From JBGLNJ01 sp964353405 (GTDB taxonomy: Bacteria > Chloroflexota > Anaerolineae > Fen-1058), in the NCBI GenBank assembly GCA_964353405.1, contig CAYGWJ010000381.1, forward strand, positions 1 to 14,125: a stretch of DNA of 14,125 nucleotides, written 5' to 3'. The translations under genes and the position numbers were made by a program. Positions 1 through 7,802 of this stretch are shown piece by piece. The notes beneath the pieces were generated by a model. That model made no database searches. It was not told the DNA's origin and was given only the letters and a program-made list of their open reading frames with translations. Each line of letters begins with the position of its first letter. Position 1 is the first letter of the stretch.

Positions 1-928
1 CAAAGTTATAACCTGTATCCGGCACGGCCTTTAGCCTGACCTGCGTTCCCTGATTGAAGCTGGCGGAGCAGGTCGCGCCGCAGTTGATGACCGACGGCGT
101 GCCAATGTTGGTGATAGTGCCGTTGCCAACGCTGGTGACAGTGAGGCTGTAGGTGGGAACCGGTAGCAGAACCCGATAATTTACCGCAGCCTGCAAAGCA
201 CCGTCAGAACTGCGGGCCAATATCGTTGCTGTCGGCCCTCCCCAGTCGGTTGGGAGTACGAGGGTCGCCGCAAAACTCCCCTGTGCATTTGCATTCACGG
301 TGGCATCAATCTGCGCACCAAAGCCCAACAAACTCAGAATCAACGACTCGTTGGCGCGCCAGCCACGACCCGTGACAATGATCGTGCTGCCCGGAATACC
401 AGAAGTTAGCTGCAAGGTGATCGTCGGAACGGGTCCTGGCGTTACCGACGAAACGGTGACGGTTATGACAGTTGCCGCTGGCACAGTGACAGTCGGCACC
501 AACGTTGCCTTAACTGCCGCAGGCGTCAACAGCCACGCGATGCTGCTCAACGACAAGCGAACCGTTCCGACGGCATCGCCCTGCGGGGTGCCCGCATAAA
601 CAACGACTTCGGGCAACTGGGTCCAGTTCGGATCGCTGGGATAAGCGAACGTCACCGTGAACCGGCCCCCCCGGTCAGTTACGGCGGTCACAAACGAAGT
701 GCCCGCCGTTGGCGGAACACCCGGTGCAGCCAATCCCACATAAATATCCTGATTGGCCGGGAAATGGGATCCAACTACCGTGACCGCTGCTCCTGAGCCG
801 TCCGGCAGCGGGCCGGATTGTACAGAGATAGTCGGCCCCGGCTGCAAAAACCAAACCACCAAGGCAATGGCAATCACCAACACCACTGCCGCTACAGCAA
901 TCCCAATGATGAGTGGACGTCGTCTCAT
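1..928 (-). CDS. Membrane-anchored surface protein with IPT/TIG-like and InlB-type repeats (3' end off window)
   Basis: This reading frame is open from the ATG at 926-928 to the left edge, giving 309 codons and no stop, so the C-terminus is missing. A ribosome site GGAGGAG sits just upstream. Residues about 6-28 form a hydrophobic segment after MRRR, which reads as a signal anchor or uncleaved signal peptide. About 30-125 and 165-255 look like two immunoglobulin-like (IPT/TIG-type) modules, recognisable from VTVVGSHFPANQ and IIVTGRGWRANESL, joined by a Thr/Val/Pro-rich linker. From about 260 the sequence LTVTSVGNGTI, followed by INCGATCSASF, resembles the divergent InlB B-repeat (Flg_new-like) module. 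The likely role is an extracytoplasmic structural or adhesive protein; no enzymatic motif is seen. A run of seven G/C at 667-673 is a possible sequencing-error site, but the frame stays open through it. Exact function unknown. Confidence 0.85.
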   Translation of the reverse strand, partial: MRRRPLIIGIAVAAVVLVIAIALVVWFLQPGPTISVQSGPLPDGSGAAVTVVGSHFPANQDIYVGLAAPGVPPTAGTSFVTAVTDRGGRFTVTFAYPSDPNWTQLPEVVVYAGTPQGDAVGTVRLSLSSIAWLLTPAAVKATLVPTVTVPAATVITVTVSSVTPGPVPTITLQLTSGIPGSTIIVTGRGWRANESLILSLLGFGAQIDATVNANAQGSFAATLVLPTDWGGPTATILARSSDGALQAAVNYRVLLPVPTYSLTVTSVGNGTITNIGTPSVINCGATCSASFNQGTQVRLKAVPDTGYNF

Positions 929-1106
929 AGTTCTCCTCCGCCTTGAGCAAGCCGAAACAGGCTTAATGATACACCCAACCCACAGATTTGCCAGCGTGGG
1001 GGCGAGGTGACCTGCCTCGACAGAATCGCACAAAATCCCCTGCAATTCCATTGTACTACTTTTTCTCGAACATCGTGAGCAACTAGTCCCGGGCGCCTCG
1101 CGGACC

Positions 1107-1137
1107 AACAAGCCCTATCGAACAGAGGGGGCTTGTT
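1107..1137. repeat. Inverted repeat, 9-bp arms
   Basis: AACAAGCCC at 1107-1115 is perfectly complementary to GGGCTTGTT at 1129-1137, with a 13-base loop. It lies between divergent genes, so a terminator role is not obvious. It could be an operator or a relic hairpin. Confidence 0.45.
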
Positions 1138-1211
1138 CGTTTGACGGCGCACGACGAGGGCCATGCCGCTGTGCGGCAAACTCTTCGCAGCTTGCGACAT
1201 GACAGGGCCAC

Positions 1212-1239
1212 TTGGCGAAAAAGGCTTTAGTGATAGAAT
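1212..1239 (+). promoter_or_regulatory. Sigma-70-type promoter for the pyrophosphatase-xdhC operon
   Basis: TTGGCG at 1212-1217 and TAGAAT at 1234-1239 are separated by 16 bases. Transcription would begin near 1246, about 33 bases before the ATG at 1279. A GAGG ribosome site lies at 1265-1268. Assigned by eye to the sigma-70 consensus. Confidence 0.5.
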
Positions 1240-1278
1240 CATCGCCAGTGAGACAATCGTTAGTGAGGTCATCATCAC

Positions 1279-2658
1279 ATGGAAAAACCTCTATCGTCCA
1301 ATACCGAGTGTATTTGGGTCGTCGGCCACAAGAACCCGGACACCGACACCGTCGTCTCGGCCATCGGTTACGCCTGGCTGCTGCGCGAGCGAGACAAGCT
1401 CGACGTGCAGCCCGCCCGCGCCGGTCAGCTCAATCCACAAACAGCCTTTGCACTCTCCACTTTTAAAGTCGAGCCGCCCGTGGTGCTGGCAGATGCTTCG
1501 CCGCGCTTTAGCAACGTCGCGCGAGTCATCGAACCGCTCACGCCCGACCGACCGCTTCAAGATGCGTGGGCGCTCGTCGCTCGAACAGGGTGCGTGGCGC
1601 CCGTCGTGGATGAGAGTCGCTGCCCGGTGGGACTGGTGACGGGCGCGAGCGTATTCAGCTTTCTCTCGCTGCAAGCCGCCGATAAACTCGGCGCGTCGGC
1701 GGCTGCGCTGGGCGAGATTCCTTTTGGCAAGGTGCTGGCGACGCCGTGCGGCGATGCCACCGACCGGGACGCGCCGCGCTTTGAGGCGAACGCGCGTATC
1801 AAGGACGCGCTGCCGCGCATCCTGCGCGACGAGCACGACACGTTCTGGGTAGTGGACGATGACGGCGCTTACGTGGGCGTGTGCGTCAAATCCGACCTGC
1901 TGCGCCCGCCGCGCATGAAGCTCATTCTGATTGACCACAACGAGACAAGCCAGGCCATCAGCGGACTGGACGAGGCCGAACTCTTGGAAGTGCTCGACCA
2001 TCATCGCCTGGCGAATCCGCCCACGCACATGCCGATTGCGTTCCACGTGGACCCGGTCGGCAGCTCGTCCACGCTCGTCACTGAGCGAGCCATGCGCTCG
2101 GGACTGGCCGTGCCACGCTCCATCGCCGGGGCGCTGCTGTCGGGATTGCTGTCCGATACGCTGGTGCTCAAATCGCCGACGACGACGGCCCGCGACCGCG
2201 TCGCGGCCGTGCAACTGTCAACGTGGGCTTTCCCTGACCAGGCCGATCCCTACAAAGCGATGCTGGATTACGGCTGGCAATTGCTGCAAGCGGGCGCGGG
2301 GCTGGAATCGCGGACGACCGAGTCCGTCGTTTCCGGCGACTATAAAGAGTACGACGCGGCCGGGCTGCACTTTGGTGTGGCGCAGGTTGAAGTAACGGAT
2401 ATGCTCGAAATCGAGTCGCGGCTGGACGAGCTGCGCGCGGCGTTGTGCGGCCTGGAAAAGAATCGCCACTTGCACTTCTGCGCGCTGATGGTGACCGACA
2501 TCGTGGGCGGGACGAGCCGCCTGCTGACGTGCGGCGACTCGCACTTCCTGGACGGGCTGCCTTATGCCCGCCGCGCCGATGGGACGTTCGAGATGCCGGG
2601 GATTGTGTCGCGCAAGAAACAATTGTTGCCCGCCATCCTCAGCGCGTTGCAGTCGTGA
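1279..2658 (+). CDS. CBS-domain manganese-dependent inorganic pyrophosphatase (DHH family II)
   Basis: Family II pyrophosphatases hydrolyse PPi to two phosphates in the cytoplasm, using Mn or Co. The DHH signature is clear: GHKNPDTD near the N-terminus (H17, D21, D23), IDHN at about 218-221 and DHHR at about 240-243. Between the first and second motifs, roughly residues 60-210, lies an insert with two CBS-like halves (CVAPVVDESRCPVGLVTG and FWVVDDDGAYVGVCVKSDLL). This is the arrangement of nucleotide-regulated CBS-PPases without a DRTGG domain, and the 459-residue length fits that group. The C-terminal part is the DHHA2 domain. In this family adenine nucleotides bound to the CBS pair modulate activity; that is family knowledge, not tested here. 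The start is the ATG at 1279, behind a plausible promoter. XdhC follows 48 bases after the stop, so the two may be cotranscribed. Confidence 0.93.
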   Translation: MEKPLSSNTECIWVVGHKNPDTDTVVSAIGYAWLLRERDKLDVQPARAGQLNPQTAFALSTFKVEPPVVLADASPRFSNVARVIEPLTPDRPLQDAWALVARTGCVAPVVDESRCPVGLVTGASVFSFLSLQAADKLGASAAALGEIPFGKVLATPCGDATDRDAPRFEANARIKDALPRILRDEHDTFWVVDDDGAYVGVCVKSDLLRPPRMKLILIDHNETSQAISGLDEAELLEVLDHHRLANPPTHMPIAFHVDPVGSSSTLVTERAMRSGLAVPRSIAGALLSGLLSDTLVLKSPTTTARDRVAAVQLSTWAFPDQADPYKAMLDYGWQLLQAGAGLESRTTESVVSGDYKEYDAAGLHFGVAQVEVTDMLEIESRLDELRAALCGLEKNRHLHFCALMVTDIVGGTSRLLTCGDSHFLDGLPYARRADGTFEMPGIVSRKKQLLPAILSALQS

Positions 2659-2706
2659 CGAGTGATGCACTCGGATAAGACAATTGACCCACACAGGGAG
2701 CTAGAC

Positions 2707-3501
2707 ATGCCATCCATATACGAGGCCATATTGGAAGCAGAACGCAGCGGGCAGCTCGCCGCGCTGGCCACGGTCATTCGTGCACGGGGCAGCGTCCCCC
2801 GGCACGAGACGAGCAAAATGCTCGTCTTTACCGACGGGCGCATCGTCGGCACGGTGGGCGGCGGCGAGCTGGAGAACCGCACCATCGAGGAGGCAAAGCA
2901 AGTGGCGCACGAGGGCACGCCGCGTGTCATCACGCACACGCTCGTGGACCCCTCGCGCGGTGACGCGGGCGTGTGCGGCGGCGAAGTGGATGTCTTTATC
3001 GAGCCGATCACACCGCCGCCCACCTTGCTCATCATCGGCGCGGGACACGTGGGGCGCTCGCTGGCTCACCTGGCCAAGTGGATGGGCTATCGCGTCGTCG
3101 TCACGGACGACCGGGCCGAACTCTGCACGCGCGAATTTATCCCGGACGCCGACGAATTTGTCGTTGGGCCAATGCAGGAGGCGCTGGCCAGGCTTCACGT
3201 GGACCACCAGACCTACGTCGCCTGCGTGACACGCGGCTACCTGTTTGACGTGGACGCGCTGCCGGTCCTGCTCGACACACCCACGCCTTACATCGGCGTG
3301 ATCGGCTCGCGCCGCAGATGGACCCTGGCGCTCAAGGGCTTGCGCCAAAAAGGCGTCTCAGATGAATCCCTCGCGCGCGTCCGCGCGCCGATCGGACTCG
3401 ACATCGAGGCCGAGACGCCGGAAGAGATCGCCGTCTCTATCATGGGCGAGATCATCCTGCTGAGGCGCGGCGGCACGGGTGCGCCGATGTCGAAAGCATA
3501 A
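2707..3501 (+). CDS. XdhC/CoxI-family molybdenum-cofactor maturation protein
   Basis: XdhC proteins bind molybdopterin cofactor, promote its sulfuration and hand it to xanthine-dehydrogenase-type enzymes. The N-terminal half carries the XdhC_CoxI features: ATVIRARGSVPRHETSKM, then GTVGGGELE, then GDAGVCGGEVDVFIEP with the family's conserved Cys. The C-terminal half is a Rossmann domain beginning LLIIGAGHVGRSLAHLA and ending with IGSRRRW and EIAVSIMGEIILLRRG. I chose ATG 2707 because GGGAG lies six bases upstream and the alignment to the family begins at MPSIYEAI; an upstream ATG at 2662 has no such support. Length 264 residues is usual for two-domain XdhC. No xanthine or CO dehydrogenase subunit lies beside it. 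The nearest molybdo/tungsto-enzyme here is the formate dehydrogenase 9 kb away, which belongs to a different family (normally served by FdhD). Confidence 0.9.
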   Translation: MPSIYEAILEAERSGQLAALATVIRARGSVPRHETSKMLVFTDGRIVGTVGGGELENRTIEEAKQVAHEGTPRVITHTLVDPSRGDAGVCGGEVDVFIEPITPPPTLLIIGAGHVGRSLAHLAKWMGYRVVVTDDRAELCTREFIPDADEFVVGPMQEALARLHVDHQTYVACVTRGYLFDVDALPVLLDTPTPYIGVIGSRRRWTLALKGLRQKGVSDESLARVRAPIGLDIEAETPEEIAVSIMGEIILLRRGGTGAPMSKA

Positions 3502-3566
3502 TATCCCCACCCTACGCTTCCCCGTCCTGGCCGGGACATTGGACCGTGGAGGCATAAGCCGTTGAT

Positions 3567-3595
3567 TGGTCATTCATTCCGTTTTGCGGTAGAAT
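3567..3595 (+). promoter_or_regulatory. Possible sigma-70-type promoter for the kinase gene
   Basis: TGGTCA at 3567-3572 and TAGAAT at 3590-3595 have a 17-base spacer. The same TGCGGTA(G/T)AAT string also forms the best -10 element ahead of ftsH, which gives modest extra support. Confidence 0.4.
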
Positions 3596-3629
3596 ACCTC
3601 ACGCGCACGCTTGAACCAGGATCACTCTG

Positions 3630-5543
3630 ATGCCGATGGAAAGCCAACTGCTCAACAATCGCTACAAGCTGCTCGCGCAAATCGCGGCGGGCGGGATGGC
3701 TTTGGTCTACAAAGCGCAGGACACGATGCTCAACCGCAGCGTGGCCGTCAAAATTCTGCGCGAAAGTTTTGCCGAGTCCCCCGCCTTTCAGAAGCGCTTT
3801 GTGCGCGAGGCGCAGTCGGCGGCCAACCTCACGCATCCCAACATCGTCACCGTGTATGACTTTGGCCGCGACGGCGACCGGCAATACATCGTCATGGAAT
3901 ACGTCGAGGGCCGTGACCTGAAATCCGTCATCCGGGGTGAAGGCCCCCTTCCCGTGGCACGCGCCGTGAATATTGCCGCGCAGATTTGCGCCGGTGTGGG
4001 CGCGGCGCATCGCCTGGGCGTTGTCCACTGCGATGTCAAGCCGCAAAATGTGATCCTCACTCCCGAAGGACAGGCCAAAGTAACGGACTTTGGCATTGCG
4101 CGCGCTTTCTCGGCGGCGGCGCCCGTGGGTTACACCGAAAGCGTCTGGGGCACGCCGCACTATTTTTCGCCGGAGCAAGCCGAAGGCTCACAGCCCACGC
4201 CCGCGTCCGACGTCTACAGCATCGGTATCATCTTGTTCGAGATGCTGACCGGGCGATTGCCGTTCGAAGGCGACAATCAACAACAGCTGGCGCTGGCTCA
4301 TTTGCGTGATGCGCCGCCACCGGTCACACAGTTCAATCCGCAAGTACCGCTGCCCCTCGAACAAATCGTGGCCCAGACCCTGGCCAAAGAACCAGCCCGG
4401 CGCTACCGCACCGCTGATCAATTGGGGCGCATCCTGATGGAATACCAGTACGGAGCGGAACAGGCGACCGGCCTGCAAGCGCCCATGCTGCCGCCCCAGG
4501 CGCAAGCCAGGGTAACGGCCTCGCAGCCGATCTTGGGGGAAGAACAACCCGGCTTTGACTGGCTGGCGTGGACATTGGCCGCTATCGCGCTTATCGCCGT
4601 CATCGGGCTGATGGTCCTGTGGACAGTGGTGTATCGTGTATACACGAGCGCGCCGCGCATTCCCCCCAGCCCCGCCGTTCCCGCGCCCGCGGCGACCATC
4701 GCCAACGTTGGCCAGCAAACCAGCGTGCCGGATGTGGTGCACCTGGATCGCCAGGACGTGGAAAAGATGCTGGCGCAGGCCGGGCTGGCACTGGCGGTGA
4801 AGGAGGAACGCCCAGACGACAAGTGGCCCGCCGGCTCGGCGCTGGAGCAATTCCCCCTGCCAGGCACAGAGGTCAAACGCGGCGACGCTGTGCAGGTCGT
4901 GTTCAGCAAAGGTCCCAAGATTGATAAAGTCGTCAGCGTGCAGGGCCTGTCCTACGATGACTCGGTCAAAACCGGGCTGGAATCGTACGGCTGGAAAGTG
5001 GCGCTCGATCCCAGGTGGAGCAACCGTCCCGCCGGAGAAATCATCGGGCAAATTCCGCCGCCCGGCATCCCGCTGGCTTCAGGCCAGGTCATCACGCTGC
5101 AAATCAGCACCGGCTCGGTCATCTCGCTCGACGTGAACCTGGGCAACGTCATTACACTGGACGGCGCCGATTTGGCGCGCGACACCTTGCGGCCCGGCGA
5201 ATCCATCGAAGTGACCTTGCGCTGGAAATCGCGCGTTAACAGCGTGGGGCAGGCTTACAAGGTCTTTGTACACCTCATTGGCCCGACGGGCAACCTCGTC
5301 AATCAGGTTGACCGGGAGCCGCAAGACGGGCAAGCCCCGACGACGACGTGGAGCAAAGATGCCGTCGTTCAGGATCAATACGTCCTTCAAATCCCGCGCC
5401 AAGCCCCGCGTGGAACCTATCAATTGCGCGCAGGACTGTATCCCACCAACAATCCTGCCACTCGACTGACGGTCGTCTCGGCAGGCAGAACGACCGCTGA
5501 AAACAACAGCCTTCTCATCAAAGAATTGACCATCGGGCCTTAG
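3630..5543 (+). CDS. Transmembrane Ser/Thr protein kinase with two PASTA domains and a C-terminal beta-sandwich domain
   Basis: This is a PknB/Stk-type Hanks kinase of 637 residues. The cytoplasmic kinase domain runs from about 12 to 275: glycine loop AAGGMALVYKA, catalytic K41, helix-C E60, catalytic loop HCDVKPQN (133-140), DFG (153-155) and GTPHYFSPEQA. The HRD arginine is replaced by Cys134. One membrane segment follows at about 312-335. Outside lie two PASTA modules (about 363-430, VPDVVHLDRQDVEKML; and 431-497, VVSVQGLSYDDSV). PASTA domains in this family sense peptidoglycan or lipid II. The last 140 residues form another domain, with PGESIEVTLRWKSR, YKVFVHLIGPTGNLV and GTYQLRAGLYP, resembling beta-sandwich tails of Chloroflexota membrane glycosyltransferases. 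The start is ATG 3630 (AGGA upstream); ATG 3636 is an alternative. Likely role: envelope-stress or growth signalling. Confidence 0.93.
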   Translation: MPMESQLLNNRYKLLAQIAAGGMALVYKAQDTMLNRSVAVKILRESFAESPAFQKRFVREAQSAANLTHPNIVTVYDFGRDGDRQYIVMEYVEGRDLKSVIRGEGPLPVARAVNIAAQICAGVGAAHRLGVVHCDVKPQNVILTPEGQAKVTDFGIARAFSAAAPVGYTESVWGTPHYFSPEQAEGSQPTPASDVYSIGIILFEMLTGRLPFEGDNQQQLALAHLRDAPPPVTQFNPQVPLPLEQIVAQTLAKEPARRYRTADQLGRILMEYQYGAEQATGLQAPMLPPQAQARVTASQPILGEEQPGFDWLAWTLAAIALIAVIGLMVLWTVVYRVYTSAPRIPPSPAVPAPAATIANVGQQTSVPDVVHLDRQDVEKMLAQAGLALAVKEERPDDKWPAGSALEQFPLPGTEVKRGDAVQVVFSKGPKIDKVVSVQGLSYDDSVKTGLESYGWKVALDPRWSNRPAGEIIGQIPPPGIPLASGQVITLQISTGSVISLDVNLGNVITLDGADLARDTLRPGESIEVTLRWKSRVNSVGQAYKVFVHLIGPTGNLVNQVDREPQDGQAPTTTWSKDAVVQDQYVLQIPRQAPRGTYQLRAGLYPTNNPATRLTVVSAGRTTAENNSLLIKELTIGP

Positions 5544-5617
5544 CGCCGGTCGCCCCCCACGTCAAAGACGCGTATTTTTCTAATACAATACTAGTAGCAT
5601 ATTCGCTTGAACTGCGG

Positions 5618-5623
5618 TATAAT
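5618..5623 (+). promoter_or_regulatory. Consensus -10 box upstream of ftsH
   Basis: A perfect TATAAT lies at 5618-5623. No good -35 box sits 16-18 bases upstream; the best match there is only three of six. A TTGAAC at 5608-5613 could instead pair with GATAAG at 5632-5637 over an 18-base spacer. Initiation near 5630 would give a leader of about 105 bases before ftsH. Confidence 0.45.
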
Positions 5624-5656
5624 CTGAGCCGATAAGCGACTTTATTGGAGGATCTT

Positions 5657-5710
5657 TTGACAGTCAGCCGCCACGCGTTGTTGTGCCTGCCGGCGCAGCC
5701 GACGGCGTGA
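5657..5710 (+). CDS. Possible 17-residue leader peptide upstream of ftsH
   Basis: GGAGGA at 5647-5652 lies four bases ahead of a TTG codon that opens a short frame (TVSRHALLCLPAQPTA after the initiator) ending in TGA at 5708-5710. The frame ends 24 bases before the ftsH ATG and lies inside the presumed ftsH leader. The strong ribosome site has no other gene to serve, because ftsH has its own. It could be a regulatory upstream reading frame or coincidence. I do not recognise the peptide. Confidence 0.3.
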   Translation: MTVSRHALLCLPAQPTA

Positions 5711-5734
5711 CGGGCATTGGATGTTGGAGGAAAA

Positions 5735-7663
5735 ATGAATCCGACGCAGTCAAGAAACGGGTTTGTCTACCTGCTGATCATTGTCGCCATTCTGGCGATT
5801 GTCGTCTACTCCTGGCGCGGACAGGCTCCTCGGCCAGATATGATGGACATGAGTTCTGTGGCGAGCGAAATTCGTAACGGCAATGTCAAGCAGATTACGG
5901 TCAATGGCGATGACCTGACGGTCGATCTCAAAGATGGCAAGTCCGTCACGGCGCGCAAAGAGCCAACTTCTTCGCTGGTCGAGCAGCTCAAAGCCTTCGG
6001 CTTGACCGACGTGCAAATCAACAATTTCAAGTACACCGTCACTCGCCCGACGGACTGGGGCACCTGGATCAATATCCTGGGCTTTATGCTTCCGGCTCTG
6101 CTCGTGGCGGGCATCATCTGGTTTATGCTGAGGCAGGCGCAGGGCACCAACAACCAGGCGATGGCGTTCGGCAAGAGCCGCGCCCGCATGATCACAGGCG
6201 AGCAGCCCACCGTATCGTTTGAAGACGTGGCGGGCGTGGAAGAGGCCAAGCAAGAGCTGGCCGAAGTCGTCGAGTTCCTCAAGGAACCCGAAAAATTCAT
6301 CAGCCTGGGCGCGCGTATCCCCAAGGGTGTATTGCTCGTCGGCTCGCCCGGCACCGGCAAGACGTTGTTGGCCAAGGCGGTGAGTGGCGAAGCAGGCGTG
6401 CCGTTCTTTTCCATCTCCGGCTCCGAGTTTGTGGAGATGTTTGTAGGCGTGGGCGCATCGCGCGTGCGGGACCTGTTCGACCAGGCCAAGCGCCACAGTC
6501 CGTGCATCGTCTTTGTGGACGAAATTGACGCCGTGGGCCGCCATCGAGGCGCGGGCCTGGGCGGCAGCCACGACGAGCGCGAGCAGACGCTCAACCAAAT
6601 CCTGGTGGAGATGGATGGCTTTGACACGGACACCAACGTCATCGTTGTCGCCGCCACGAATCGGCCAGACATCCTGGACCCGGCGCTGCTGCGCCCCGGC
6701 CGCTTTGACCGGCGCGTGGTGCTCGACCGGCCCGACCTCAAGGGCCGCGAGGAAATCCTCAAGGTGCACGTGCGCGGCAAACCGCTGGGTGAAGGCGTTG
6801 ACCTGATGACGCTGGCCAAGTCCACGCCGGGCTTTGTGGGCGCCGATATAGAGAATATGGTCAATGAAGCGGCGATTTTGGCTGCGCGGCGCAATCGCAA
6901 AACCATCTCGATGTCCGAGTTCGAAGAGGCCATCGAGCGCGTCATTGCTGGGCCTGGCCGCAAGAGCCGCATCATCAGCCAGCATGAGAAGGAAATCATT
7001 GCCTATCACGAGGCGGGTCACGCCGTCGCCGGCTATCACCTGCCCAACACCGACCCCATCCATAAAGTGACCATCGTCGCGCGCGGATTGGCCGGCGGCT
7101 ACACGATGGCCCTGCCAGAAGAAGAGCGCCGCCTGGAAAGCAAGGCCCGCTTGGTGGAAAACCTGGCCTTTATCTTGGGCGGGCGCGCCGCCGAGGAAAT
7201 CGTGTTTGGCGATGTGACGACGGGCGCTTCCAATGACCTGGAGCGCGTGACGGAAATCACCCGCTCGATGGTGACCCGCTACGGCATGAGCGACAAGCTC
7301 GGCCCGATGGTCTTTGGACAGAAGGACGAACTGGTCTTTCTGGGCAAGGAATTGGGCGAGCAGCGTGACTATTCGGAAGCGGTAGCGCAGGAGATTGACG
7401 GCGAAGTGCGCCACCTGGTCAGCGCCGCCCACGACAAAGCGCGTGAAATCCTCATCCAGCATCGCGACAAGCTCGACGTCATCGCGCGCAAACTCGTGGA
7501 GGTCGAGACGCTGGACGCCAAGCAATTCAACGCGCTGATGACGGGCCAGCCGATGGAGCCGCCGCAGGCGACGCCGACCACGCCGCCCGCGACGCCGGCC
7601 CGCCCGGCCAGCGAGTCGCCCAACTGGCAGGTGGGCACTGCGCCCGCACCGATGCCAGCTTGA
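5735..7663 (+). CDS. ftsH: ATP-dependent zinc metalloprotease FtsH
   Basis: FtsH is the membrane-bound AAA+ protease that extracts and degrades membrane proteins and unstable regulators. Its order is complete in 642 residues: first membrane helix (about 9-27), small extracytoplasmic domain, second helix (WINILGFMLPALLVAGIIWFML, about 110-131), AAA module with Walker A GSPGTGKT (203-210; Ser where most homologues have Pro), pore loop FVGVGASRVRD, Walker B IVFVDEID (258-265) and second region of homology ATNRPDILDPALLRPGRFDR. The M41 peptidase follows, with HEAGH (425-429) and the third zinc ligand D501. The C-terminal 40 residues are Pro/Thr/Ala-rich, likely disordered. The start is ATG 5735, with GGAGG four bases upstream; a TTG 18 bases earlier in frame is less likely. 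A strong terminator follows, so the gene ends its own transcript. Confidence 0.97.
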   Translation: MNPTQSRNGFVYLLIIVAILAIVVYSWRGQAPRPDMMDMSSVASEIRNGNVKQITVNGDDLTVDLKDGKSVTARKEPTSSLVEQLKAFGLTDVQINNFKYTVTRPTDWGTWINILGFMLPALLVAGIIWFMLRQAQGTNNQAMAFGKSRARMITGEQPTVSFEDVAGVEEAKQELAEVVEFLKEPEKFISLGARIPKGVLLVGSPGTGKTLLAKAVSGEAGVPFFSISGSEFVEMFVGVGASRVRDLFDQAKRHSPCIVFVDEIDAVGRHRGAGLGGSHDEREQTLNQILVEMDGFDTDTNVIVVAATNRPDILDPALLRPGRFDRRVVLDRPDLKGREEILKVHVRGKPLGEGVDLMTLAKSTPGFVGADIENMVNEAAILAARRNRKTISMSEFEEAIERVIAGPGRKSRIISQHEKEIIAYHEAGHAVAGYHLPNTDPIHKVTIVARGLAGGYTMALPEEERRLESKARLVENLAFILGGRAAEEIVFGDVTTGASNDLERVTEITRSMVTRYGMSDKLGPMVFGQKDELVFLGKELGEQRDYSEAVAQEIDGEVRHLVSAAHDKAREILIQHRDKLDVIARKLVEVETLDAKQFNALMTGQPMEPPQATPTTPPATPARPASESPNWQVGTAPAPMPA

Positions 7664-7670
7664 CACCCAG

Positions 7671-7702
7671 AACCCCGTTTTCCCTAGAGAAAACGGGGTT
7701 TT
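7671..7702 (+). terminator. Rho-independent terminator after ftsH
   Basis: AACCCCGTTTTC (7671-7682) pairs perfectly over 12 bases with GAAAACGGGGTT (7689-7700), with a six-base loop, then TT. It begins eight bases after the ftsH stop. Confidence 0.93.
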
Positions 7703-7708
7703 AGCTAC

Positions 7709-7737
7709 TTGCCAGAGTTTCAGAACTGTGGTAACTT
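7709..7737 (+). promoter_or_regulatory. Candidate promoter for the HU gene
   Basis: TTGCCA at 7709-7714 and TAACTT at 7732-7737 are 17 bases apart. They lie directly after the ftsH terminator and about 65 bases before the HU start. A second possible -10, TAAAAT at 7755-7760, lacks a convincing -35. Confidence 0.4.
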
Positions 7738-7802
7738 TGGTTCTAGCGGCCTCGTAAAATCGCCGCGAAATCGTTGCTCAATAAGCGAAAGGAAAATCAA
7801 AC

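Larger units (their letters stand above)
929..1278. other. Intergenic region between divergent genes
   Basis: This 350-base stretch separates the surface-protein start (minus) from the pyrophosphatase start (plus). I see no convincing gene; the open frames crossing it have no family resemblance. It holds a promoter for the plus-strand operon (1212-1239) and a 9-bp inverted repeat (1107-1115 with 1129-1137). No clear promoter for the minus-strand gene was recognised. Confidence 0.6.

Noticed and set aside
675..950. Minus-strand 91-residue frame overlapping the surface-protein start
   Set aside because: It is frame-shifted relative to the long open frame from 928 to the window edge, which has a good ribosome site, a membrane anchor and recognisable repeats.
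2662..2706. Upstream ATG for XdhC
   Set aside because: The extra 15 residues do not fit the family start and there is no ribosome site; ATG 2707 has GGGAG at the right distance.
5750..7666. 638-codon minus-strand open frame opposite ftsH
   Set aside because: It mirrors the FtsH coding sequence on the other strand, is rich in His/Arg/Gln, and has no recognisable domain; ftsH itself is certain.
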